A DNA stretch of 44,649 bases, from assembly GCA_028287395.1 (NCBI GenBank), contig JAQBPR010000226.1, positions 1-44,649 on the forward strand, written 5' to 3'. The notes under the pieces were generated by a model, which worked only from the letters and a program-made list of their open reading frames with translations, had not been told where the DNA came from and made no database searches. This DNA is from Bacilli bacterium (lineage in GTDB: Bacteria; Bacillota; Bacilli; Paenibacillales; NBRC-103111). The translations under genes were made by a program, and so were the position numbers. This document shows, piece by piece, positions 23,254-31,827 of the stretch (positions are counted from its first letter, which is position 1; each line of letters starts with the position of its first letter).

Positions 23254-24214
23254 GCTCAATATCTCCTGAATATACTTTGAGCTCATTACCTGCTGTAGGT
23301 GTAACCACGAGCGCGCCCAATTCATTAATCGATTTAGCGATTCCCTCCACCCAGCCTTCCGCTGTTTGCACTCGTATGGGTTGATGCAGCGAAATCGACA
23401 ACGCTTCCCAAAGGGTCCGGATCGGAGCGAATCCTTGCTGCTCATAGAGATCAAACAGCTGCTCAAATTGATTCAAGAACTCGCTGATCAATGGTTCCCT
23501 TTCAATCGGATTTCCATTTTCAAGTAAAAGCGAGGTTGCCTTGGCCTGTAAATCTTCTGGATAATCTTCTTTTGTTAAATTAACACTAATGCCAATGCCG
23601 ACAATGACATAATTGACCCGTTCGTCTTCCGCACTTGATTCTAACAGAATGCCACTGACTTTACGCCCGCGTATTAACAGATCATTAGGCCATTTAATCC
23701 CCACTTTATGAGGCACATACATTTGAACAGAACGGCATAGCGCTACAGCTGAAAGTAAAGTTAGCTGCGGGGTAAACTGCACTGAAATTTTAGGTTTGAG
23801 AATCAAACTCATCCAAATCCCTTTTCCTTTAGGTGAAAACCAAGTTCGTCCCATCCTGCCGCGCCCAGAGGTTTGCTGCTCCGCTAAAACGAGTGTCCCT
23901 TCTACCGCACCTTGTCGTACCAAATCATGGGCTATATTTTGGGTAGAATCAACTTCATCGTATAATTTTAAAACACGCCCCATTCGATCCGTGTGCAGCG
24001 AAGCGGCTAGCTTATGTATATCCAGTACAGCAGGCTTTTGCAGTAATTTATAACCCTTGCGCGGGATTGCATTAAAAACATAGCCCTGCTGCTTTAAAGC
24101 TTGAATATGCTTCCAAACTGCCGTTCGGCTGCACTGTAATTGCTGGCTCAATTGTTCACCTGACACATATTCATCCGCATGCTCGTTAAAATAATTCAAT
24201 ATCCGCTCATTCAT
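23243..24214 (-). CDS. birA: Bifunctional biotin operon repressor and biotin-protein ligase
   Basis: BirA attaches biotin to acetyl-CoA carboxylase and pyruvate carboxylase and, as holorepressor, controls biotin genes. The 323-residue protein is the bifunctional type. It has an N-terminal helix-turn-helix (about 15-60: VSGEQLSQQLQCSRTAVWKHIQALKQQGY), then the ligase domain with SGRGRMGRTWFSPKGKGIWMSL and IKWPNDLLIRGRKVSGILLE, and a C-terminal SH3-like domain. The start overlaps the cca end by 8 bp. No biotin genes are nearby, so its operators must be elsewhere. The panB leader promoter begins in its 3' end. Confidence 0.95.
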   Translation of the reverse strand: MNERILNYFNEHADEYVSGEQLSQQLQCSRTAVWKHIQALKQQGYVFNAIPRKGYKLLQKPAVLDIHKLAASLHTDRMGRVLKLYDEVDSTQNIAHDLVRQGAVEGTLVLAEQQTSGRGRMGRTWFSPKGKGIWMSLILKPKISVQFTPQLTLLSAVALCRSVQMYVPHKVGIKWPNDLLIRGRKVSGILLESSAEDERVNYVIVGIGISVNLTKEDYPEDLQAKATSLLLENGNPIEREPLISEFLNQFEQLFDLYEQQGFAPIRTLWEALSISLHQPIRVQTAEGWVEGIAKSINELGALVVTPTAGNELKVYSGDIELLL

Positions 24215-25577
24215 GTTTTTTCAACTCTTTACGATAAATTTCAGCTCTTTGCAATAAATACCGCTTTTGATTTCTAGCATTACCAAACGCCGCATCGAGA
24301 AGTAAGCGCTGCAGCATTTCACTGACCCATGGTCCTGGAAGCAAAGCAAAATGCTCCACCAAATCGCTGCCTGTAATTTCAAGATCAGCAAGCGTTTCAA
24401 CCGGCATTTCAGCTATCCACTCGACTCCATTTTCGCAAAAGCCAGCAAATACGAAATCTGCTGTACTTTTTTTAGTCTGTTCAGTTAAAGGGACTAGTTG
24501 CTGTTTTTCCAGCTGCATCATTTGCAACCATCCGAGCAGAGCCTCTTTGCCAAATTGAACCGCAGCACGCTTCCAAATAAGCGCAGGTCGATCAATCGAT
24601 AACCGCGCCTCTGCTAAGGAAACGGCGATTTTTTTTTGGGGAGCAGCTTGTTCAATTAATGCAAGGGACACTTGTTCATACAGCCATTGATCCAGTTTCA
24701 AAAAGGCGACAATTCCTTTACTTTGATGGCTCGAAAAAGTAAGCTTGCGCAATATTTTACTTGCCTTGTCACTTGATATCTTCATACTTTTTAATAGTAA
24801 AGCCCAACGCAATTCTGGCGATTCTAATTCAGTTAAAAACTTTATATAGAGGGGGAGATCGCTTGGTAACCAATCCACTAAAGGAAAAGCTAATTCTGCT
24901 TTCGTATGCTGTAAAAGCTTACTCGTAAGCAGCAATTGTAACGCACGGAAGGGATCTGATCCTGCAATCATCTTCTCTACTTCGACACGAACGCGTTCCA
25001 TTGCTACGTGCTTTAGTAAAGCACTGTTCTGCAATAAACCATGCCACGTTTCTGTTTCTATCTGAAAATGATAATTAGCAGCGAAACGAATACAACGCAG
25101 CATCCGCAGCGCATCCTCTTGAAAACGTTCGTCAGGGTTACCGACACATCGAACAATACCCTTTTCGATATCAGCCTGTCCATTGAAAGGATCCTTAATC
25201 CCACCATAGCTATCCATGGCCATGGCATTGATCGTAAAATCTCTTCGCTGTAAATCTTCCACTAAGTCAGAGACAAATTCAACATGCTGTGGACGTCTAT
25301 GCTCTTCATAGCTGGATTCCTTGCGAAAAGTCGTCACCTCGAATGCTTGATCATCGATAATGACCGTTACGGTGCCATGCTTTAAACCCGTTGGTATTGT
25401 ATGGGGAAAAAGCTGCATTACTTGCTGCGGCAGCGCTGATGTAGCGATGTCGATATCTTGAATCGGTTTATTCAATATGCGATCACGAACATAACCGCCG
25501 ACGAAATAAGCCTCAAATTGATGCGCCGACAATACTTGTAAAAGCTGATTCGCTGCTTTTTCCATGTTATTCCCCAT
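24207..25577 (-). CDS. cca: CCA-adding tRNA nucleotidyltransferase
   Basis: This class II nucleotidyltransferase adds or repairs the 3' CCA of tRNAs. The 456-residue protein shows the N-terminal active site FVGGYVRDRILNKPIQDIDIATSA with the DxD carboxylates, then RRDFTINAMAMD, EDALRMLRCIRFAANY and the nucleotide-selecting ERVRVEVEKM. A long helical C-terminal body follows. A second ATG 12 nt downstream (25565) has GGGGA just before it and could be the true start. It overlaps birA and lies 4 bp after bshA, as in the Bacillus bshB1-bshA-cca-birA run. Confidence 0.93.
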   Translation of the reverse strand: MGNNMEKAANQLLQVLSAHQFEAYFVGGYVRDRILNKPIQDIDIATSALPQQVMQLFPHTIPTGLKHGTVTVIIDDQAFEVTTFRKESSYEEHRRPQHVEFVSDLVEDLQRRDFTINAMAMDSYGGIKDPFNGQADIEKGIVRCVGNPDERFQEDALRMLRCIRFAANYHFQIETETWHGLLQNSALLKHVAMERVRVEVEKMIAGSDPFRALQLLLTSKLLQHTKAELAFPLVDWLPSDLPLYIKFLTELESPELRWALLLKSMKISSDKASKILRKLTFSSHQSKGIVAFLKLDQWLYEQVSLALIEQAAPQKKIAVSLAEARLSIDRPALIWKRAAVQFGKEALLGWLQMMQLEKQQLVPLTEQTKKSTADFVFAGFCENGVEWIAEMPVETLADLEITGSDLVEHFALLPGPWVSEMLQRLLLDAAFGNARNQKRYLLQRAEIYRKELKKHE

Positions 25578-25581
25578 TCGG

Positions 25582-26763
25582 CTATTTGCCTAAACAACTC
25601 AATTTTTGTGATTCTAAATTGATCTCAGGCGACTGTTTGCCCAGCACTCTATAATAGATTTGTTCATATTGCGCGGTAATCACATTATTGCAAAAATAAA
25701 CCTGTGCACGATATAAACATGCTTTGGAAAAACGCCGATACATTTCTTCATCGCGCAAAAGCATGAGCACATCCTCCGCCATGCTTGTTGTATCGCCGAC
25801 GGACTCTAAAAATCCAGTTTCTCCATGAGTAATCAGCTCCGGAATCCCGCCTGTATCTGAGCCCACTGTAGGTACACCACAGGCCATAGCTTCAAGTGCA
25901 ACCAGGCCAAAGCTCTCTTTTTCCGATGGCAGAATCATGACATCCGCCAGAGAAATAATCTGTGCGACATCATCCTGTTTACCGCAAAAAATAACGCGCT
26001 CCATCAGTCCTAATTCTTTTACTCGTGCCATTACCTTCGATAAATCGGGACCTTCACCGACAAATAATAACCGCGAGGGAACTTGACGATGAACTTTAGC
26101 AAACACTTCAATTACATCCATAACGCGCTTCACTGGACGAAAATTCGAAATGTGTATGAGCAGTTTTTCGCCTGGACGCACAAATTCACGTTTTAAAGCT
26201 GTGACATCACGCGGATAATAAATGCGTTTGTCAACAAAATTGTAAGTCAAATCAATCTCTTTTTCAATCGATAACGTATTGCGTGTTTCATTAATCAAGT
26301 CCTTGGATACTGCAGTGACTGCATCGCTACCGTTAATCGCATAACGAATCAAATCACTTAAAGACTCGTCTTGCGCCAATACGGTAATATCCGTTCCATG
26401 CAGCGTAGTGACTACTTTTAAATGATCGCCGACCATCTGCTTTGCCAATAAAGCGCAAACCGCATGCGGGATCGCATAATGCACATGAAGCAAATCCAAT
26501 TCTTCTATCTTGGCAACCTGTGCTAGCTTACTGGCCAAAGATAAATCGTAAGGCGGATATTTAAACACATAATAATCGTTCACTTCAACTTCATGATAAA
26601 AAATATTTTTATCAAATTTACCTAAGCGAAAGGGCATGCTATGTGTAATAAAATGAACCTCATGTCCTTTTTCGGCGAGCAGCTTCCCTAACTCCGTTGC
26701 CACAACGCCCGAACCGCCTAATGTTGGGTAACAAGTGATGCCTATTTTCAATTTATCAACCAC
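25582..26763 (-). CDS. bshA: N-acetyl-alpha-D-glucosaminyl L-malate synthase (bacillithiol step 1)
   Basis: BshA couples UDP-GlcNAc and L-malate in bacillithiol synthesis. The 393-residue GT4-family, GT-B fold protein begins KIGITCYPTLGGSGVVATELGKLLAEKGHEVHFITH. Its C-terminal sugar-nucleotide site is EKESFGLVALEAMACGVPTVGSDTGGIPELI. The start is GTG at 26763 with AAGGAG upstream. It sits 13 bp after bshB1, so the first two bacillithiol enzymes are made together. The third, bshC, is not in the window. Confidence 0.93.
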   Translation of the reverse strand: MVDKLKIGITCYPTLGGSGVVATELGKLLAEKGHEVHFITHSMPFRLGKFDKNIFYHEVEVNDYYVFKYPPYDLSLASKLAQVAKIEELDLLHVHYAIPHAVCALLAKQMVGDHLKVVTTLHGTDITVLAQDESLSDLIRYAINGSDAVTAVSKDLINETRNTLSIEKEIDLTYNFVDKRIYYPRDVTALKREFVRPGEKLLIHISNFRPVKRVMDVIEVFAKVHRQVPSRLLFVGEGPDLSKVMARVKELGLMERVIFCGKQDDVAQIISLADVMILPSEKESFGLVALEAMACGVPTVGSDTGGIPELITHGETGFLESVGDTTSMAEDVLMLLRDEEMYRRFSKACLYRAQVYFCNNVITAQYEQIYYRVLGKQSPEINLESQKLSCLGK

Positions 26764-26776
26764 ATTAATTTCTCCT

Positions 26777-27475
26777 TTAAAACAGGTTTACTGTATACGG
26801 GAGTTTAGAAACAAAGCCTTCCGCATACTCTATTATTTTTTTTTGGCCCATCATTCGATCTCGTGCTTCAACTCTTTGAATATACCCTTGATTAATCGGA
26901 GTTTGGACAAAATCATTCTCGGATGTTGCAGGCATAAATTGTGTTTTATAAGCATGCAAAGCATCGATTTTGCGAGAATAATCGTCTGTAACATCCACTA
27001 TTAGATCAGCCTCAAATACATCATTAATAAAATAAAATAATAACTGATCTACCGCAGTTGCTTCCGTATTCGGCAAATATTTGCGCAGCTTGGCATTGAA
27101 TACTGCTTCTTGTACCAATAGACTGCACGCGACATGATCTGGATGCCGATCTTGCCAATAAGGAGCAAACACGATGCGCGGTTTAAATTTGCGAATTTCC
27201 AGCACAATGGCTTCAATCTGTTCACGACAAACAAATAACCCGCGGTCTGGCAATCCCAAATTCGTACGCATGGTAAGTCCCAGCAATTGTGAAGCTTCGT
27301 CAGCCTCCAGCTTTCTCGATTCAACCGAGCCATTCGAAGACATTTCTGCATAAGTTAAATCACAAATACCTATGCGATAACCAGCTTTTGTATGCTTTAC
27401 AATCGTTGCCCCCATGCCAATTTCCGCATCATCCGGATGCGCTCCAAAAATTAATATGTCTAATGCTTGGTTCAT
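26777..27475 (-). CDS. bshB1: GlcNAc-malate deacetylase of bacillithiol synthesis
   Basis: BshB1 is a zinc-dependent LmbE-family deacetylase of 232 residues. The metal motif is [11 protein letters not shown] (about 12-22), and a further ligand region is [15 protein letters not shown] (about 105-120). It deacetylates GlcNAc-malate to GlcN-malate, the step after BshA. The start overlaps the mgsA stop by 4 bp (ATGA), showing coupling. The order mgsA-bshB1-bshA-cca is the one found in Bacillus. Confidence 0.92.
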   Translation of the reverse strand: MNQALDILIFGAHPDDAEIGMGATIVKHTKAGYRIGICDLTYAEMSSNGSVESRKLEADEASQLLGLTMRTNLGLPDRGLFVCREQIEAIVLEIRKFKPRIVFAPYWQDRHPDHVACSLLVQEAVFNAKLRKYLPNTEATAVDQLLFYFINDVFEADLIVDVTDDYSRKIDALHAYKTQFMPATSENDFVQTPINQGYIQRVEARDRMMGQKKIIEYAEGFVSKLPYTVNLF

Positions 27476-27900
27476 TCCATTACACCCGGCTTATATTTAT
27501 GCACCAATTCCCTCCAGGCAAAATCGCCCCGATCCAATGCTTTAACCAAAATTTCCGCAGTCGCAATATTCGTAGCCACAGGAATACCTTGCACATCGCA
27601 AAGCCGCAGCAAAGCAATAATATCCGGCTCATGCGGCTGAGCCATAAGTGGATCACGGAGAAAAATAATCAAATCCATTAGATTCTGCGCAACCAAAGCG
27701 CCAATTTGTTGATCGCCTCCGAGCGGACCAGACATAAAGCGATGCACAAACAAATTCGTCTGCTCCATAATGCGTTTTCCGGTGGTGCCTGTCCCATATA
27801 AATGATGTCCTGCAGCAAAAACATGCTCATAAGCGAGCACGAAATTAACCATCTCGTCTTTTTTTCGATCATGCGCAATTAATCCGATATGCAGTCCCAT
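27472..27900 (-). CDS. mgsA: Methylglyoxal synthase
   Basis: MgsA converts dihydroxyacetone phosphate to methylglyoxal, bypassing lower glycolysis under phosphate limitation. The 142-residue protein has [16 protein letters not shown] at the N-terminus, the phosphate-binding [10 protein letters not shown] (about 39-48), [14 protein letters not shown] with the catalytic aspartate, and [15 protein letters not shown]. Bacillithiol is a major methylglyoxal detoxification cofactor in these bacteria, so its overlap with bshB1 makes metabolic sense. Confidence 0.95.
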   Translation of the reverse strand: MGLHIGLIAHDRKKDEMVNFVLAYEHVFAAGHHLYGTGTTGKRIMEQTNLFVHRFMSGPLGGDQQIGALVAQNLMDLIIFLRDPLMAQPHEPDIIALLRLCDVQGIPVATNIATAEILVKALDRGDFAWRELVHKYKPGVME

Positions 27901-27939
27901 ATAACCTTCATCCTTTCTACACTTGATGAAATGAAAGAA

Positions 27940-28734
27940 TCAATCAATAAAATTTTCAAAGCCATATATAATGCCTGTAAATTCCATTACTTTTTTAACA
28001 GCAATACTAACACCCGGCATATAGCCTGCCCGTTCATAGGAATCGTGGCGAATTTTCAAGGTTTGACCATATCCGCCAAAAATAACCTCCTGCTGAGCAA
28101 AAATTCCCGGTAAACGGACACTATGTATGCGAAAGCCGTCATAATAGCCGCCGCGACTGCCTTCAATCGTCTCTTCCTCCGCCGGATTCCCTTGACGAAG
28201 TTCTTGACGCGATTGTGAAATGAGTTCTGCAGTTTTAATCGAGGTACCCGATGGAGCATCCAATTTCTGATCGCCATGATATTCTATAATTTCAACATGT
28301 GGCATATATTTAGCCGCCTGTGCGGCAAACTTCATCATTAAGATAGCGCCAATCGAAAAATTCGGGGCGATAATTCCACCTACGCCAGCTTCTTTACAAA
28401 GCATGTCCAAATCGGTGATATCTTGCGGTGTAAAACCCGTTGTCCCGATAACCGGTCTGACCTTATGACGAATCGCTATTTTGGCATTGGCAATAACAGA
28501 TTGAGGGGTTGTAAAATCCACCATAACATCAGGTTTCGATTCCACTAATACGAGCTCAATATCGTTGCTAATGTAAACTCCGCAAGGCTCTTTTCCAACG
28601 AGAAGTCCGATATCCGTTTCCGCTGTTGTCCTATCAATTGCTGCTACCAAGATTAGCTCAGGATCAGCAAGCACCATTTTCACAACTTCCTGCCCCATTC
28701 TACCGCTTGCTCCTGCTACGGCTACTTTAATCAT
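27940..28734 (-). CDS. dapB: 4-hydroxy-tetrahydrodipicolinate reductase
   Basis: DapB reduces hydroxy-tetrahydrodipicolinate in the diaminopimelate/lysine pathway, which supplies cell-wall DAP and spore dipicolinate. The protein has about 264 residues. The NAD(P) motif is VAGASGRMGQEV (about 5-16), and the substrate/catalytic motif is IIEYHGDQKLDAPSGTSI (the family usually has EHHHxxKxDAPSGTA). The first His of the family EHHH block is replaced here by Tyr, a variant also known in other Bacillales DapB proteins. The ATG at 28734 is preferred over the GTG at 28743, which sits within the AGGTGAT ribosome site. Confidence 0.93.
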   Translation of the reverse strand: MIKVAVAGASGRMGQEVVKMVLADPELILVAAIDRTTAETDIGLLVGKEPCGVYISNDIELVLVESKPDVMVDFTTPQSVIANAKIAIRHKVRPVIGTTGFTPQDITDLDMLCKEAGVGGIIAPNFSIGAILMMKFAAQAAKYMPHVEIIEYHGDQKLDAPSGTSIKTAELISQSRQELRQGNPAEEETIEGSRGGYYDGFRIHSVRLPGIFAQQEVIFGGYGQTLKIRHDSYERAGYMPGVSIAVKKVMEFTGIIYGFENFID

Positions 28735-28777
28735 TATGATCACCTATTCCTCTTCGTAATTAAATAGCATATGAAGT

Positions 28778-29116
28778 TTATTCTACTTCGGTGTTCAATT
28801 TAGTCCAACGGTTCGCATCACGCGTTTGAAACTTATGCATCACTTTTTCATGCGCCTCAGTCAGGTTGATCCCAAGCGAATTAGCAAAGCAAATGGTAAT
28901 AAACAAAATATCACCTAGCTCTAATTCTATAGAATTGTCCGCTTCGGACGCTTTTTTCGGTTTTTCACCAAATTGATGGTTTACTTCTCTAGCTAGCTCT
29001 CCTACTTCTTCGGACATCCTTGCCAGCATAGAAAGCGGACTGAAATAACCTTCCTTAAATTGTGAAATGTAGCGATCGACTTCTTGCTGCATCGCTTGCA
29101 AGCTTTTTCCCATCAT
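28778..29116 (-). CDS. ypjD: MazG-type nucleotide pyrophosphohydrolase (YpjD)
   Basis: This is a 112-residue single-domain MazG protein. The metal site is made by EEVGELAREVNHQFGEKP (ExxE, about 36-39) and ELELGDILFITICFANSLGINL (ExxxD, about 64-69). Relatives hydrolyse non-canonical or excess nucleoside triphosphates. It is the first gene of the ypjD-dapB-mgsA-bshB1-bshA-cca-birA transcript, as in Bacillus subtilis. AAGGAAGTG precedes adjacent ATG codons at 29116 and 29113. Confidence 0.85.
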   Translation of the reverse strand: MMGKSLQAMQQEVDRYISQFKEGYFSPLSMLARMSEEVGELAREVNHQFGEKPKKASEADNSIELELGDILFITICFANSLGINLTEAHEKVMHKFQTRDANRWTKLNTEVE

Positions 29117-29170
29117 TTAAACACTTCCTTGTTTATTACGTGTAAAAAACGCAAACCATCTGAAGAAGCT

Positions 29171-29199
29171 TGAATAGACACACTTAAAATACATGTTAA
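29171..29199 (-). promoter_or_regulatory. Candidate promoter of the ypjD-dapB-bsh-cca-birA operon
   Basis: On the minus strand TTAACA (29199-29194), a 17-bp spacer and TATTCA (29176-29171). The -35 is good and the -10 is weak. It is about 55 bp before ypjD. Confidence 0.4.
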
Positions 29200-29238
29200 C
29201 CCAAAAAAGAGGGGAAAACAAATTTTTTTCGATATAAA

Positions 29239-29247
29239 TGGTATACT
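29239..29247 (+). promoter_or_regulatory. Extended -10 promoter of the YitT-family gene
   Basis: TGG-TATACT has the TGn extension and a near-consensus -10 at 29242-29247. The -35 region is not recognisable. The ATG at 29286 and its AAAGGAG site follow. Confidence 0.5.
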
Positions 29248-29285
29248 ACATTTATTCCATAACTTTGAAAGGAGAAGCTCTTCCG

Positions 29286-30173
29286 ATGTCACAAATTGAA
29301 TGGACAACATTCCTGCGCAATATGCTTCCTATCTCCATTGGTACAGCCATTTACGCTTTTGGTTTGCATTATTTTGTTATTTCCAATGAATTGATGGAAG
29401 GCGGATTAACAGGAATTGCCCTTCTATTTTATTATGCTATAAATGCACCACCGTCAATAACCACGTTACTGTTAAACATCCCTCTGTTTCTTATCGGTTG
29501 GAAAACACTTGGTAAGCTATCGATGCTCTATACCCTATGGGGAACTTTATCCCTTTCTTTATTCCTTTGGATCATGGAGATATTCATTCATCATCGCTTG
29601 ATCATTCCTTTTACCACAAATCATGACTATTTATTAGCCGCTTTATATGCAGGAGTAACACTTGGGAGCGGATTGGGAATTGTATTTCGTTTTGGCGGAA
29701 CAACAGGAGGATCGGATATCATTGCACAGTTAGGCCATCGTTGGCGGGGCTGGAGTGTGGGACAAGTCATCCTGGCTTTTGATTCAGCTGTTATACTAGT
29801 TTCGCTGTTGTATATTTCACAAGAAAAAGTGCTCTATACAATGGTATCGATATTTATTTCTACGAGGATGATCGATTATATTACACAAGGCGCTTATGCG
29901 GCAAAAGCATTCACGGTCATTTCTGAGCATGGAGATCAGATATCACACTCTATTTGCGAAGAGCTGCAGCGAGGCGTAACGATTTTTCCTGGGAGAGGGG
30001 CTTATTCCAAGCTTAAGAAAGAAGTGGTTTATTGCGTGGTTGCTCGTCAAGAAGTCAGACGGCTTAAAGCACTTATTCAAGCCATCGATCCTCAAGCTTT
30101 TATTATAATAAGCAATGTGCAAGAAGTATTAGGCGAGGGCTTCCGTATTGATAATACAAAGTCATCCTCTTAA
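29286..30173 (+). CDS. YitT/DUF161-DUF2179 family membrane protein (YpjC-like)
   Basis: The protein has about 295 residues. The N-terminal two-thirds has five to six transmembrane segments (about 12-30, 37-60, 66-80, 84-102, 120-140, 158-180) and the signature GTAIYAFGLHYFVISNELMEGGLTGIALL. The glycine-rich LGSGLGIVFRFGGTTGGSDIIAQL follows. A cytoplasmic C-terminal DUF2179 domain (about 205-280) has the usual RGVTIFPGRGAYSKLKKEVVYCVVARQEVRRLKALI. Function is unknown for most of the family. The ATG at 29286 follows GAAAGGAGAAG; the upstream ATG at 29238 lies in the promoter. It converges on ypjB with only 4 bp between stops and no visible terminator. The locus order matches Bacillus ypjC. Confidence 0.82.
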   Translation: MSQIEWTTFLRNMLPISIGTAIYAFGLHYFVISNELMEGGLTGIALLFYYAINAPPSITTLLLNIPLFLIGWKTLGKLSMLYTLWGTLSLSLFLWIMEIFIHHRLIIPFTTNHDYLLAALYAGVTLGSGLGIVFRFGGTTGGSDIIAQLGHRWRGWSVGQVILAFDSAVILVSLLYISQEKVLYTMVSIFISTRMIDYITQGAYAAKAFTVISEHGDQISHSICEELQRGVTIFPGRGAYSKLKKEVVYCVVARQEVRRLKALIQAIDPQAFIIISNVQEVLGEGFRIDNTKSSS

Positions 30174-30177
30174 TTGG

Positions 30178-31038
30178 TTATTCTCCATCAGCCTTTCGCC
30201 GCATGGGGACGATATCGTGACGAGCTTGAAGCTTGCGCCATGCAACAAAAGCAAGCGTTAAAATGATAAGCGCTCCGAGGCAAAGAGACCAAATCAAAAT
30301 GGGTTCATCGGTCAAAATAATCGGAAGGTACGCTGTTTCATCTGTTTTATTCTGAAATAGACGTTCAAGCGATTCACGAGCTTGTTTAAGCGTGCTGCTC
30401 AAATTCACATATTCAATTGGGGTTTTCTTCAATCCACTTTGGAGAAAGGTCAATGCTGAATCGATCATCGCAACGCTAGTGTTATTGCGACTAACCTTAA
30501 GCGCAGGACGAATCGTTTCGTAATGATTTTTAAGTTCAATGAATGAATTTTGCGCTGCTTTGGCTTGTTTTTGCTTTATAGCCCGTTCAAGATTATTTAA
30601 ATCCTCTTGAATGACTTTGTTGTATTGGATCCACATAGGTGTATTCGGATGTGTCAATGCATCAGCCATTAGCCGAATTTTCGCTGCGGCAAGCAAGGCA
30701 TCATCCGGATTCAAGCGCACGGCATTAAACACAGTAGTTGCTTGGACCAGTGTATTTGCAAGCGCTTGGATGCCTTCTAAAGAGGTTACCCCATCCAATC
30801 GCATTTTGGGGACCATATTTCCCATTAGGATGATTTGCTGACGTGCTTCTGGAAATGCGCCTTTTATCGTTTTTTCATATACCTCATCTGCCATTTGACT
30901 AAACAACTCAACTTGCTTCATATCTGCCAAATCTGGAACAGATGCAAGGCTTAATTTAACTTTTGAATCGCTGCATCCTGCACCTATAATCACTATAATA
31001 GCCAAAGCGGCAGACAAACAAATTCCGCTTAATTTCAT
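30178..31038 (-). CDS. ypjB: YpjB-type sporulation-associated membrane protein
   Basis: The protein has about 286 residues, with an N-terminal signal or lipoprotein-like segment (LSAALAIIVIIGAGCSDS, cysteine near residue 23). The long helical external region contains AKIRLMADALTHPNTPMWIQYNKVIQEDLNNLERAIKQKQ, and one C-terminal membrane helix (ILIWSLCLGALIILTLAFVAWRKL) precedes a basic tail. The lipobox is imperfect (Gly at -3). YpjB is expressed in the sporulation programme of Bacillus, but its role is not defined. The ATG at 31038 follows AGGAGGGG; the longer TTG start is unlikely. The ribosome site lies in the loop of an 11-bp hairpin spanning the ypjA-ypjB junction. Confidence 0.75.
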   Translation of the reverse strand: MKLSGICLSAALAIIVIIGAGCSDSKVKLSLASVPDLADMKQVELFSQMADEVYEKTIKGAFPEARQQIILMGNMVPKMRLDGVTSLEGIQALANTLVQATTVFNAVRLNPDDALLAAAKIRLMADALTHPNTPMWIQYNKVIQEDLNNLERAIKQKQAKAAQNSFIELKNHYETIRPALKVSRNNTSVAMIDSALTFLQSGLKKTPIEYVNLSSTLKQARESLERLFQNKTDETAYLPIILTDEPILIWSLCLGALIILTLAFVAWRKLQARHDIVPMRRKADGE

Positions 31039-31082
31039 AGGACATCCCCTCCTCAAATTAAGAATATGGAAGGATGTCCTAT
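31037..31082 (-). promoter_or_regulatory. Hairpin enclosing the ypjB ribosome-binding site
   Basis: On the minus strand ATAGGACATCC (31082-31072) pairs perfectly with GGATGTCCTAT (31047-31037). The 24-nt loop contains the AGGAGG site, and the 3' arm ends inside the ypjB start codon. A stem including the start codon suggests translational control or coupling. No T-run follows, so it is not a terminator. Confidence 0.55.
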
Positions 31083-31083
31083 T

Positions 31084-31755
31084 TTAGACCTTTTGTTTAA
31101 GACGAACTAGATAAAACCCGCAAAAAACCAACCAAGAACACAAGCTCAATAGGATAGTTGCTCTACGAATCGTTTCAAGTATTCCATACAATTGGTCCGA
31201 CAACCATGGAAAAACAGCAAATTGATAATCTATGTAATCATTACCAAATACCCAACATCCTGCTACTGCAAGACCCAAAAAATTCATCCGAAATACGCGG
31301 GCAAAAAGAAGCGCTTCGACAACCATGCCACTATGTGATACCGCCAACATCCAATCCTCAAAGCCCATCGATTCGCCTTTGGAAGCTGAGGCAAAAATAA
31401 TACCTACAGCCCACACCCCATACTTAAACGAAGCTATAAGACCAAGGGCTTCGATGATCCCGCGAAATGGCGGTGAAGTTTTAGGAAGATCCTGTTTTCC
31501 TGCCTTTTTTCTTTTTAAATCCATAAGTAAGTAGATCAAGCCTAGTGTAAAAAACAAACTTGCCGTCGGACTATCCGGTACAAATATAACAAGCCATAGC
31601 TTCTTATCTATAATCGTTTCATGCATCTGATCCCAATACCATTGATATCCGTAAATCGTCCCCAATAAATTAACCCAAAAAAGCATCCATAGCATCCAAG
31701 CTGACGTTAAAAATGATTTGCTCCAAAAATAAGAGAGCGGAAATACGTTATTCAT
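31084..31755 (-). CDS. ypjA: DUF1405 membrane protein (YpjA)
   Basis: This 223-residue protein is rich in hydrophobic segments, about six: near 15-35, 55-80, 100-120, 130-150, 155-172 and 190-215. Family features are the aromatic NLLGTIYGYQWYWDQM, FVPDSPTASLFFTLGLIYLL, KYGVWAVGIIFA and HSGMVVEALLF. YpjA follows qcrC and precedes ypjB in Bacillus, and the same order holds here, although a terminator separates it from qcrC. The function is unknown; a link to respiration is only suggested by position. Confidence 0.82.
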   Translation of the reverse strand: MNNVFPLSYFWSKSFLTSAWMLWMLFWVNLLGTIYGYQWYWDQMHETIIDKKLWLVIFVPDSPTASLFFTLGLIYLLMDLKRKKAGKQDLPKTSPPFRGIIEALGLIASFKYGVWAVGIIFASASKGESMGFEDWMLAVSHSGMVVEALLFARVFRMNFLGLAVAGCWVFGNDYIDYQFAVFPWLSDQLYGILETIRRATILLSLCSWLVFCGFYLVRLKQKV

Positions 31756-31787
31756 TTACTACTTCCTCCATTACGAATCATCTTTAA

Positions 31788-31821
31788 AAAAGCCTGACCA
31801 CTCTTAGAGGGTCAGGCTTTT
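31788..31821 (-). terminator. Terminator of qcrABC
   Basis: AAAAGCCTGACC (31788-31799) and GGTCAGGCTTTT (31810-31821) form a perfect 12-bp stem with a 10-nt loop. The minus strand continues TTTTTTAAAG. It ends the qcr operon 7 bp after qcrC and isolates it from ypjA. Confidence 0.88.
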
Positions 31822-31827
31822 ATCGTT

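Noticed and set aside
23059..23466. Minus-strand open frame covering the birA end and the panB leader
   Set aside because: It runs out of frame through birA, has no ribosome site near its internal ATG, and overlaps the terminator and antiterminator hairpins. The leader explanation is better.
24207..25577. Poly(A) polymerase instead of CCA-adding enzyme
   Set aside because: In Bacillales the single class II enzyme at this locus is the CCA-adding enzyme, and nothing in the sequence favours poly(A) activity.
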